Source of the DNA: Methylobacterium terrae
GTDB lineage: Bacteria; Pseudomonadota; Alphaproteobacteria; Rhizobiales; Beijerinckiaceae
DNA length: 64,000 nt
Assembly: GCF_003173755.1 (NCBI RefSeq)
Contig: NZ_CP029553.1
Coordinates: 2,616,501 to 2,680,500 of the forward strand
Reading direction: 5' to 3'
Position numbers and translations under genes: made by a program. Within the stretch, counting starts at the first letter, position 1. Each line of letters starts with the position of its first letter. This document shows positions 41,516 to 48,735 of the stretch, piece by piece. The notes under the pieces are model-generated. The model searched no databases. It was not told the origin of the DNA and was given only the letters and a program-made list of their open reading frames with translations.

Positions 41516-41913
41516 GGAACCTCCTCAGCTTTCGACGATCCGTCTCGGGTGCCCTGCTGTGCGCGTCCTCGCCGCCGGGCCGCTCTCCGTTCTCGCTGGT
41601 CGTGCGCCGGCCCTTTGCCGACCAAGGGTCCGACGATGCGGTTAATCGATCGTTAAGCTCAAGCCGAAAGCATGGCTAATCCGTTGATTTTTCAAGTAAT
41701 AGCAGCCTCCTCGGGTGAGTGCTGACACTTTTTGCGACGCGGACCTTCCGGGATCCATCGGGATGCAGGAGAGGTCTCGCGGCCGGGCTCCCGAACCGTC
41801 ATCCCCCTGCGGCGAATCTTCCTACGACATCTGTGGCCTCGCCCAGGCCGCGGCTTGACCAGAGGTTAAATGGAAAAGATATTTCCATTGACGCAACGAC
41901 GGGTCCGGCTGCC
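41516..41913. promoter_or_regulatory. Divergent intergenic region with an exact CtrA-type box
   Basis: TTAA (41642-41645), seven bases (TCGATCG) and TTAA (41653-41656) match the full CtrA recognition sequence. The DNA around it and to about 41710 is A+T-rich. It lies between usg (minus) and the BcsS-like gene (plus) and could control either one. No gene is seen in the rest of the stretch; the plus frame is open, but its first 60 residues do not resemble the BcsS family. Confidence 0.5.
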
Positions 41914-42696
41914 GTGCCTCTTCCTTCGGTCAGGCCGGCCCTTCTCTGCGTGGCGGCCAGCCTCGCCTGCCCGGGCGCACTGCGCGCCGACGAGCGCGAG
42001 GAGGTCCGGACCGTGCTGTTCGGGAGCCTGGATGCCGGCCGCTCGACCTTCGTCAGCGCCGGCGCGAAGGTCGCGCCCGGCGGGATCGACCGGGACGGTC
42101 TCGCGGCCATCGCCACCCTCGGCTACGGAATGCGGCCGGAGCGGGACTGGTGGGGCGACCTGCGCGGTCGGGCGGGCCTGCGCCCGCCCCGCACCCTGCG
42201 CCACACCGTGCAGGCCGGCGCGGTGGCGGGCTGGCAATGGGTGAGGGACTGGGGCGTGGCGGCGGTGTTCGTCGGGCCCGAGCTCGCCTTCGAGGTGCTG
42301 GACGGGCCCTGCACCCGGGGGCTGCCGGCACCGCGCGTCGGCGCGAGGGTGCAGGGCGAATTGTGGGCGCGGCCGAGCGAGGGAACGCTCCTGACCGCGA
42401 CGCTGGTCGCCGGCACCGCCCGCTGGAGCGCCTGGGGCCGGGCGGCCTGGGGCATGCGGCTGCCGGAAGCAGGCCCGTTCGCCCTCGGTCGCACGTTTCT
42501 CGGTCAGGCCTATCTCGGACCGGAGGCCGCGCTCTACGCCGACCGTACCGGCTACCGGAAGTGGAGCCTCGGCCTTCACGCCACCGATTTCGCGCTCTCG
42601 ACGGTGAGCCTTCGCGTCTCAGCCGGCTGGGTCTACGAGGAACAGGTCCGGCGTCCGGGCGTCTACGGCACGCTCACCGCCTGGATGCCCCTCTGA
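41914..42696 (+). CDS. BcsS-like cellulose-biosynthesis-associated protein
   Basis: A 260-residue exported protein with an N-terminal signal (ALLCVAASLACPGALRADE). The mature part is rich in aromatic-Gly beta strands typical of a small outer-membrane barrel and begins TVLFGSLDAGRSTFVSAGAK, a segment like that of the BcsS family of cellulose biosynthesis proteins. The start is uncertain: the GTG at 41914 suits the signal peptide. No other bcs gene is nearby, so a role in cellulose secretion is only suggested. Its 3' end overlaps the convergent photolyase gene by about 78 bases. Confidence 0.65.
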   Translation: MPLPSVRPALLCVAASLACPGALRADEREEVRTVLFGSLDAGRSTFVSAGAKVAPGGIDRDGLAAIATLGYGMRPERDWWGDLRGRAGLRPPRTLRHTVQAGAVAGWQWVRDWGVAAVFVGPELAFEVLDGPCTRGLPAPRVGARVQGELWARPSEGTLLTATLVAGTARWSAWGRAAWGMRLPEAGPFALGRTFLGQAYLGPEAALYADRTGYRKWSLGLHATDFALSTVSLRVSAGWVYEEQVRRPGVYGTLTAWMPL

Positions 42697-44235
42697 CCCA
42701 CTCGGGTCTGACGCGCTCAAGGCGTCGAGGAAGCGGGCGGCATCGGCCGCGATCTCGTCGCGCCGCGCCGCCGACATCCGGGCGAGCGTCCGGTACGGCA
42801 TCGCCATCCGCGGGTTGCCGGCGAGGCGGTCCTCGTTCGCGATCAGGAAGTTCCAGTAGAGGTAGTTGAACGGACAGGCCTTCGGGCCGGCCTTCTTCCT
42901 GACGTCGTAGGCGCAGGTCCCGCAGTAATCCGACATCCGGTCGATATAGGCGCCCGACGCCGCGTAGGGCTTCGAGCCGAGGAGCCCGCCATCGGCCCAC
43001 AAGGCCATGCCGTGGACGTTGGGCAGCTCGACCCACTCGTAGGCGTCGGCGTAGACGACCAGGAACCACTCCTCGACCTCCGCCGGGGCGAGGCCGGCGA
43101 TGAGCGCGAAGTTGCCGAGCACCATCAGGCGCTGGATGTGGTGAGCATGCGCGTAGGTCTTCGTGTCGCGCACGCATTCGGCGAGGCAGGCCATCCGGGT
43201 CTCGCCCGACCAGTAGAACCACGGCAGGGGGCGGGTGGCGTCGAGGGCGTTGGTCTCGGAATAGTCCGGCATCCGGGCCCAGTAGAGCCCGCGCACGTAT
43301 TCGCGCCAGCCGAGGATCTGGCGGATGAAGCCCTCGACCGCGTTGAGGGGTGCCGAACCCTCGCGCCAGCGGTCTTCCGCCGCGCGGCACACCTCCTCGG
43401 CGTCGAGGAGGCCGAGATTGAGCGCCGGTGCGATCAGCCCGTGATACAGGAACGGCGTGCCGGCCCGCATCGCGTCCTGGTAGTCGCCGAATTCGGGCAG
43501 GCAGGCGTCGAGGAAGTGCGAGAGCGCCGCGAGCGCATCGGCGCGGCTGACCGGCCAGGCGAAGGCGTCGAGGTCGCCGAAATGGTCGGGGAAGCGGCGG
43601 GCGACGAGGTCCATCACACCCTGCGTCACCGCGTCGGGCGGGAAGCGCAGCCGGTCGGGCACCGCGTGGCCCGCGGGCAGGCGGCGGCGGTTGTCGTGGT
43701 CGAAGTTCCAGCGCCCGCCCACCGGCTCGCGCCCCTCCATCAGGAACCCGGTGCGCCGGCGCATGGCGCGGTAGAAGGTCTCCATCCGCAAGGCCTCGCG
43801 CCCCTCGGCCCAGCGGGCGAAGACCGGGCGCGGGCACAGGAAGCGGGTGTCGTCGCGGATCTCGACCGGGATCCCGAACCGCTGCTCCCAGTCCCGCATC
43901 ATCGCCTCGACCCGCCACTCGCCGGCCTCGGTGACGACGATCCGGCCGGGCCGGCGGCGGGCGACGGCCCGCTCGAGTTCCGTCGTGAAGGAGCCGGTGT
44001 TCCCGGGATCCTCCAGCGCCACGTAGTCGACCGCGACGCCCCGCGCGCGGAGGTCGGCCGCGAAGTGGCGCATGGCCGAGAAGACCAGTACCAGCTTCTG
44101 CTTGTGGTGGCGGACATAGGTCGCCTCCTCGGCGACCTCGACCATCAGCACCGTGTCGGCGGCGGGATCGAGGTCGGTGAGGCTGGCGAGCCGGGGATGG
44201 AGCTGGTCGCCGAGGACGAAGCGGAGGATGCCCAG
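42619..44235 (-). CDS. FeS-BCP-like cryptochrome/photolyase family protein
   Basis: A cryptochrome/photolyase of the iron-sulfur class III type (PhrB-like). The alpha/beta antenna domain is followed by the FAD-binding helical domain: GWREYVRGLYWARMPDY, AHAHHIQRLMVLGNFALIAG, and cysteines in CLAECVRD, YCGTC and KACPF that match the 4Fe-4S ligands. The conserved N-terminus LRFVLGDQLHPRLASL is present, but only upstream of the first ordinary start (GTG 44151). In that frame no ATG, GTG or TTG exists before a TGA. I extend the gene to a CTG at 44235 (538 residues). A sequence error or frameshift is the alternative. It should repair 6-4 photoproducts or sense light. Confidence 0.75.
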   Translation of the reverse strand: MGILRFVLGDQLHPRLASLTDLDPAADTVLMVEVAEEATYVRHHKQKLVLVFSAMRHFAADLRARGVAVDYVALEDPGNTGSFTTELERAVARRRPGRIVVTEAGEWRVEAMMRDWEQRFGIPVEIRDDTRFLCPRPVFARWAEGREALRMETFYRAMRRRTGFLMEGREPVGGRWNFDHDNRRRLPAGHAVPDRLRFPPDAVTQGVMDLVARRFPDHFGDLDAFAWPVSRADALAALSHFLDACLPEFGDYQDAMRAGTPFLYHGLIAPALNLGLLDAEEVCRAAEDRWREGSAPLNAVEGFIRQILGWREYVRGLYWARMPDYSETNALDATRPLPWFYWSGETRMACLAECVRDTKTYAHAHHIQRLMVLGNFALIAGLAPAEVEEWFLVVYADAYEWVELPNVHGMALWADGGLLGSKPYAASGAYIDRMSDYCGTCAYDVRKKAGPKACPFNYLYWNFLIANEDRLAGNPRMAMPYRTLARMSAARRDEIAADAARFLDALSASDPSGSEGHPGGERAVDARTPDLFLVDPAG

Positions 44236-44414
44236 GGGATCAGCCCTTCGCGCAAGGATGCGGGCATTCGTCGAGACCGCCGCGGAATGCCATTCGTGCC
44301 ATCGCGGCTCCCCTTCGGCTGCCCGTCACCCTAACTAGGCCGAGCCGACGCCCCGGCGCCGGGGCGGGCCGAACTGACGCAGGGGCCGGGATCGGGCCGG
44401 CAAGGAGCCGTGAC

Positions 44415-45281
44415 GTGAAATTCGCCTTCGCGGGAATCGATTTCCTCGGCGGTGTGTTCGAGGCCCTGGCGGCCTCGGGCTGGCAGCCGATCAAGCTGTT
44501 CACCCGCCCCTGCGACGGGATCTACGACCAGAACGACGCCGTGGTGGCCCTCGCCCGGCGTCACCGCGTGCCGATCCAGCTCTCGCGCATCCGCGTCGCC
44601 GACATCGAGGCGCTCTCGGCCGAGCACGGCCGCGACTGGGCGCTCGTGGTGGCGGGTTACCCCTGGCTCATCACCGGCTGGCCGGGCCGGGTGCGCTACG
44701 CCCTCAACATCCACCCCTCGCCGCTGCCGGACGGGCGCGGACCCTACCCGCTGTTTCGCGCCGTCCTCGATTCCTACGAGAGCTGGGGCGTCACCGCCCA
44801 CGTGCTCGCCGAGGAGGGGTTCGACACCGGCGACATCCTGGCCCAGGAGCTCTTCGCGCTCTCGCCCGCCGAGACGCACGAGACCCTGCTCTCGCGCTGC
44901 CAGATGGCGGCGATGCGGCTCGCCCGGGGGCCGATCGCCCGGGAGCTGCCGGCCCGCTGGCGGTCGGCCGAGCCGCAGGGCGACGGCGCCTACTGGCCCC
45001 GGGTGAGCGACCTCGACCGCACCCTCGACTGGCGCCAGCCGGTCGAAGCCATCCTGCGCCGGGTCCGGGCCTTCGGGGCGATCGAGACCCTGGCGCGGGT
45101 CAACGACAACCGGATCTTCGTCCAGGAGGCCCACGGCTGGACGGAAGCCCACCGCCACGCCCCCGGCACGGTGGTGCACGCCTATCGCCGCCAGATCGTG
45201 GTCGCGGCCCGGGACGGCTACGTGCAGATCACCCGCTGGAGCAGCATCGCGCTCGCCGACGCGGGCAAGACCGGGCGCTAG
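44415..45281 (+). CDS. Formyltransferase family protein (Fmt-like)
   Basis: A 288-residue protein with the formyl-transfer catalytic motif NIHPSPLPDGRGPYP (Asn98, His100) and the Asp in FDTGDI (Asp137/Asp140) of the methionyl-tRNA formyltransferase fold. A C-terminal domain of about 80 residues follows. It is shorter and differs from housekeeping Fmt, and lies divergent from the photolyase gene, so it is probably a paralogue that formylates another amine such as a sugar nucleotide or small metabolite. The substrate cannot be stated. Confidence 0.8.
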   Translation: MKFAFAGIDFLGGVFEALAASGWQPIKLFTRPCDGIYDQNDAVVALARRHRVPIQLSRIRVADIEALSAEHGRDWALVVAGYPWLITGWPGRVRYALNIHPSPLPDGRGPYPLFRAVLDSYESWGVTAHVLAEEGFDTGDILAQELFALSPAETHETLLSRCQMAAMRLARGPIARELPARWRSAEPQGDGAYWPRVSDLDRTLDWRQPVEAILRRVRAFGAIETLARVNDNRIFVQEAHGWTEAHRHAPGTVVHAYRRQIVVAARDGYVQITRWSSIALADAGKTGR

Positions 45282-45284
45282 AGC

Positions 45285-45470
45285 ATGCCGAAAATGCGCC
45301 GCAAGGGCGACCTGCCGCAGAAGACCTGCCCGCAATGCGGCCGGCCCTTCGCCTGGCGCAAGAAGTGGGAGCGGGTCTGGGACGAGGTGCGCTACTGCTC
45401 CGACGCCTGCCGGCGGGCGGCCCACCGGGGCGAGCCGCCGGTGACCGACGCGCCTCACGCCTCGAGGTGA
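45285..45470 (+). CDS. DUF2256 zinc-ribbon protein
   Basis: A 61-residue protein with paired cysteines CPQC (15-18) and YCSDAC (38-42), the DUF2256 signature. Such proteins often sit next to photolyase/cryptochrome genes, which is the case here. It starts three bases after the formyltransferase and overlaps the znuB stop region by 16 bases on the other strand. Function unknown. Confidence 0.85.
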   Translation: MPKMRRKGDLPQKTCPQCGRPFAWRKKWERVWDEVRYCSDACRRAAHRGEPPVTDAPHASR

Positions 45471-46321
45471 CGGGCCGGGAACAGCCGCCAGACCAGGCCG
45501 CCGCGCGGCCCGAGCAGCATCGAGGCGAGGTAGAGCACCCCGGCCGAGAGCACGATCGCCGGCCCGGTCGGCAGGCCGGCATGGTAGGAGACGAGGAGCC
45601 CCGCGACGCTCGCGACGAGCGCCAGCACGACCGAGGCCGGGATCAGGCCCGTGAGGTCGAGGGCCCAGAACCGGGCCGCGATCGCCGGCAGCAGCATCAG
45701 GCCGACGGCCAAGAGCGTGCCGAGCGCCGCGAACCCGCCGACGAGGTTGAGCACCACCAGCGCCAGGAAGCCGTAATGCACCGGCCCGCTCGCCCGCCCG
45801 ACCGAGCGCAGGAACAGGGGGTCGACGCATTCCATCACCAGCGGCCGGTAGGCGACCGCGAGGCCCGCGAGCGTCACGGTCGCGATGCCGCCGAGCAGCA
45901 TCAGGGCGTCGTCGTCGAGCGCCAGCACCGTGCCGAACAGGATGTGGAGGAGGTCGATCGACGAGCCGCGGGCCGAGATCAGGAGCACGCCGGCGGCGAG
46001 CGAGATGAGGTAGAACGCAGCCAGGCTCGCATCCTCGCGCAGGACCGTCGAGCGGGCGACGAAGCCGGAGAGCAGGGCCACCGCGAGGCCGGCGACGAGG
46101 CCGCCGAGCGTCATCGCCGGCAGCGACAGCCCGGCCCACAGGAAGCCCACCGCGGCGCCCGGCAGGATGGCGTGGCTCATCGCCTCGCTCATCAGGCTCA
46201 TCCGGCGCAGGGTCAGGAAGACGCCGACCGGGGCCGCACCGACCGACAGGGCGACGCAGCCGGCGAGCGCCCGGCGCATGAAGGCGAACTCGACGAAGGG
46301 CGCCGTGAGGAGGTCGATCAC
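45455..46321 (-). CDS. znuB: Zinc ABC transporter permease ZnuB
   Basis: A 288-residue permease of the ABC-3 (metal) family with eight to nine hydrophobic segments. [22 protein letters not shown] and [21 protein letters not shown] are typical. Its start overlaps the znuC stop by four bases, so it is coupled. Assignment to zinc rather than manganese rests on the adjacent zur and the shared operator. No ZnuA binding protein is encoded in this window. Confidence 0.88.
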   Translation of the reverse strand: MIDLLTAPFVEFAFMRRALAGCVALSVGAAPVGVFLTLRRMSLMSEAMSHAILPGAAVGFLWAGLSLPAMTLGGLVAGLAVALLSGFVARSTVLREDASLAAFYLISLAAGVLLISARGSSIDLLHILFGTVLALDDDALMLLGGIATVTLAGLAVAYRPLVMECVDPLFLRSVGRASGPVHYGFLALVVLNLVGGFAALGTLLAVGLMLLPAIAARFWALDLTGLIPASVVLALVASVAGLLVSYHAGLPTGPAIVLSAGVLYLASMLLGPRGGLVWRLFPARHLEA

Positions 46322-47241
46322 GCGGCGTGCCCGTGGGTGTGACGATCGTGCGGCCCGTGCGGACCGTGCTCGTGGGCTCCGTGCTCGTGGGCTCCGTGCT
46401 CGTGGGGTCCGTGCTCGTGGGCCCCGTGCTCGTGGGCCCCGTGCTCGTGGCCCCCGTGCGCATGGGCCCCGTGCTCATGGGGCCCGGCGGCGGGCGCGCG
46501 GCAGACCGGCGCCTCCTCGTCCCAGGCCTCGCAGAGGCGGCGGGCGCGCCGGAGGTTGTCGGCCGTCAGCACCTCGCGCGTCGCGCCCCAGGCCACCGCC
46601 TCGCGGGCGAGCAGCAGGGTCTCGGGGAAGTGGCGGGCGACCTGGTCGAGGTCGTGCAGCACCGCCACGACGGTGCGTCCCTCCGCGTGCCAGCCGTGGA
46701 CCAGGGCGAGCAGCTCGTCGGTGGTGCGCGCGTCGATCGCCGCGAACGGTTCGTCGAGCAGGATGACGCGGGCATCCTGGAGCAGGACGCGGGCGAACAG
46801 GGCGCGCCGCAGCTGGCCGCCCGACAGGGTGCCGATCGGCCGCCGCTCGAAGCCGGTGAGCCCGACCGCGGCGAGCGCCGCCTCGACGGCGGCCCGGTGG
46901 CCCTTGAGCGAGCGCCAGGGCCCGACCCGGCGCCACAGGCCCATCGCCACGAGGTCGAACACGCCGATCGGGAAGGCGCGGTCGATCTCGGCGGCCTGGG
47001 GCAGGTAGGCGATGTCCTGCCGGGCGAGCCCCGCGCGGACCACCTCGCCCTCGAGCGGCCGGATCTCGCCCATGATGCCCTTGAGCAGGGTCGACTTGCC
47101 GGCGCCGTTCGGCCCGACCACCGCGGTGAGCGAACCGGACGGAATCGTGCCGTCGAGGTGATGGACCGCCGGGTGGCGCGCGTAGCCGAGGGTGAGGCCG
47201 CGGAAGACCAGCGCGCCGCCGGGTGCTGGAACTGCGCTCAC
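46318..47241 (-). CDS. znuC: Zinc ABC transporter ATP-binding protein ZnuC with His-rich tail
   Basis: A 307-residue ABC ATPase with Walker A GPNGAGKS (43-50), signature LSGGQLRRALFARVL and Walker B VILLDEPFAAID. After the ATPase domain (about residue 250) comes a tail of repeated HEHGA/HEHGP pentapeptides ending HTHGHAA, which should bind zinc. The GTG at 47241 overlaps the stop of a small upstream gene (GTGA), implying coupling. The DNA of the tail is a 15-base tandem repeat that may vary in length among strains. Confidence 0.9.
   Translation of the reverse strand: MSAVPAPGGALVFRGLTLGYARHPAVHHLDGTIPSGSLTAVVGPNGAGKSTLLKGIMGEIRPLEGEVVRAGLARQDIAYLPQAAEIDRAFPIGVFDLVAMGLWRRVGPWRSLKGHRAAVEAALAAVGLTGFERRPIGTLSGGQLRRALFARVLLQDARVILLDEPFAAIDARTTDELLALVHGWHAEGRTVVAVLHDLDQVARHFPETLLLAREAVAWGATREVLTADNLRRARRLCEAWDEEAPVCRAPAAGPHEHGAHAHGGHEHGAHEHGAHEHGPHEHGAHEHGAHEHGPHGPHDRHTHGHAA
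46366..46485. repeat. 15-base minisatellite encoding the ZnuC His-rich tail
   Basis: Eight head-to-tail 15-base units of GTGCTCGTGGGCTCC or close variants, each encoding five residues (HEHGA or HEHGP) on the minus strand. The last units drift (GCGCATG, CTCATG). In-frame expansion or contraction would change the number of metal-binding histidines without disrupting the gene. Confidence 0.85.
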
Positions 47242-47399
47242 GCCATCGCCCACCCGATCAGGGCCCAGACCGCCGCCGCGAGCCCCGCGGCGACCGCGAG
47301 GCGCGGCGCCAGCCCCTGCCGCAGCAGCGAGAACGGCGCCGGGAGCGGGCGCGGAACGGCGGCGTCGGCCCGCGGGGCGGGGCCATGGTGATGCGGCAT
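47238..47399 (-). CDS. Small His-containing membrane protein upstream of znuC
   Basis: A 53-residue protein: MPHHHGPAPRA at the N-terminus and one hydrophobic helix near the C-terminus (LAVAAGLAAAVWALIGWAMA). Its stop overlaps the znuC GTG start by four bases, and it lies directly downstream of the candidate Zur box, so it would head the znu transcript. No family is recognised. It could be a leader ORF that mainly couples znuC translation, or a real small metal-handling protein. Confidence 0.5.
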   Translation of the reverse strand: MPHHHGPAPRADAAVPRPLPAPFSLLRQGLAPRLAVAAGLAAAVWALIGWAMA

Positions 47400-47493
47400 C
47401 GGCGAATCGCGGCTCGGGTTCCGGCGCGCCCTCGGCGGGCGCCGTCGCGGACCCCATATGGTGGGCGGCCGGCGGCCGCGTGAAGCGCCGATC

Positions 47494-47506
47494 GTTACAC
47501 TGTAAC
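47494..47506. promoter_or_regulatory. Candidate Zur operator shared by zur and znu genes
   Basis: GTTAC-ACT-GTAAC is a perfect 5-bp dyad with a three-base centre in the 174-base divergent region. It resembles the GTTAnnnnnTAAC core of Fur-family zinc (Zur) boxes. Placement between zur and the znu genes supports joint zinc-dependent repression. Recognition by this Zur is inferred. Confidence 0.6.
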
Positions 47507-47573
47507 AGGCGGGGCCTGTCAACCGCCGCCGGGTTGGGGTAGGACACGCGGGGCGCCGGGAGGTTTGGAGCGC

Positions 47574-48086
47574 ATGGACGAGCACGGCACCTGCGGGCAC
47601 CACGGACACGCGCACGGCGACTCGCACGGGCCTGCCCGGACGGCCGACCTCGTCGCGCGGGCCGAGCGGCTGGCGCAGGATCTCGGCCTGCAATTCACGG
47701 CGCTCCGCCGCCGCACCCTGGAAGTAGTGGCGGAGGAGGGGCGCCCGCTCGGCGCCTACGACATCGCCGAGCGCCTGAGCGCCCCGGGCAAGCGCGTCGC
47801 CGCGGTCTCAGTCTACCGCGCCCTCGACTTCCTCACCGAGCACGGCCTCGTCCACCGCATCGCCAGCCGCAACGCCTTCGTGCCCTGCGAGCACGGCCAC
47901 GGTGCCGGCGAGAGCGCGGTGTTCCTGATCTGCCGCAGCTGCGGCAGCGTCGACGAGACGATCTCCGCCGAGATCGAGCGCAGCCTCGACCGGACGCTGG
48001 CGCAGGCCGGCTTCAAACCGGCGAGCCGGATCGTCGAGATCGAGGGGGAGTGCGGGGCATGCCAGGGGCGGGGGGAGCCCGGCTGA
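47574..48086 (+). CDS. zur: Fur-family zinc uptake regulator Zur
   Basis: A 170-residue Fur-family repressor. The winged helix-turn-helix is TLEVVAEEGRPLGAYDIAERL then VSVYRALDFLTEHGLVHRI. CEHGHG, CRSC and CGAC near the C-terminus provide metal and structural zinc ligands. The extreme N-terminus (MDEHGTCGHHGHAHGDSHG) is a His-rich extension not usual in Zur. An in-frame TTG at 47565 would add three residues; the ATG at 47574 is preferred. It is divergent from the znu genes and probably represses them and itself when zinc is ample. Confidence 0.88.
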   Translation: MDEHGTCGHHGHAHGDSHGPARTADLVARAERLAQDLGLQFTALRRRTLEVVAEEGRPLGAYDIAERLSAPGKRVAAVSVYRALDFLTEHGLVHRIASRNAFVPCEHGHGAGESAVFLICRSCGSVDETISAEIERSLDRTLAQAGFKPASRIVEIEGECGACQGRGEPG

Positions 48087-48205
48087 GGAGCCGCCACCGG
48101 GTTCCTGTTAGAGCATCCTTAGGGTGGTACTCCTATGGTGTATCCGACGGCGATCGCGGGCGCCCTGTCGGGCGCGGATCCGCCGCCGGGAAGTCGGGGC
48201 TCCCC

Positions 48206-48658
48206 ATGATCCACCAGCTCGTCTACTACAGCCGCAACACCGTTCCGGGCGGCGACCGCGCCATGTTGACGAACATGCGCGAGATTCTCACGGTCTCGCA
48301 GCGCAACAACAGCCGGGACGGCGTCACCGGCTTTCTCATCTTCGACAAGACCTGGTTCGTGCAGATCCTCGAGGGCGAACGCGTCAGGGTGACAGGAACC
48401 TACGACAGGATCGCGCGGGACCCGCGCCACATCGGTGCGGCCGTCATCGACGTGCGCGACGTGCCGGCGCGGTTGTTCCCGAACTGGACGATGGGCGGCG
48501 CCATGCGCACGCCGGAAGTGCAGGAGGTCTACCTCCAGCACGGCTTCGGCGGCCCGCTCGACCCCGTCCGTCTCAAGTCCGGTCAGATCGTCGACCTGGC
48601 CCTGGATCTTCAGGCCTTCGAGGCGAGCCGCCGGCAGGGACAGAGGCTCGCGGGCTGA
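48206..48658 (+). CDS. BLUF-domain blue-light photoreceptor
   Basis: A 150-residue protein consisting of a BLUF domain and a short C-terminal tail. Key FAD-contact residues are present: Tyr in LVYYS (7-8), Asn in RNNSRDGVTG (34-35) and Gln in WFVQILEG (Gln53). Blue light would shift its flavin hydrogen bonds and alter partner interaction. No output domain is fused, so it must act through another protein. A polyprenyl glycosylphosphotransferase gene lies convergent downstream; a link is only speculative. Confidence 0.9.
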   Translation: MIHQLVYYSRNTVPGGDRAMLTNMREILTVSQRNNSRDGVTGFLIFDKTWFVQILEGERVRVTGTYDRIARDPRHIGAAVIDVRDVPARLFPNWTMGGAMRTPEVQEVYLQHGFGGPLDPVRLKSGQIVDLALDLQAFEASRRQGQRLAG

Positions 48659-48735
48659 CACCGTCGCCGGATCCCGCCGCGCGGGCGGGGAGGAGGAGGG
48701 CGCGAAGACTTCCTCCGTCAAGAAGACTTCCTCCT

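Noticed and set aside
46366..46485. Tandem 15-base repeats as a CRISPR-like array
   Set aside because: The units are contiguous without spacers and code in frame for HEHGA/HEHGP repeats of ZnuC, so this is a coding minisatellite.
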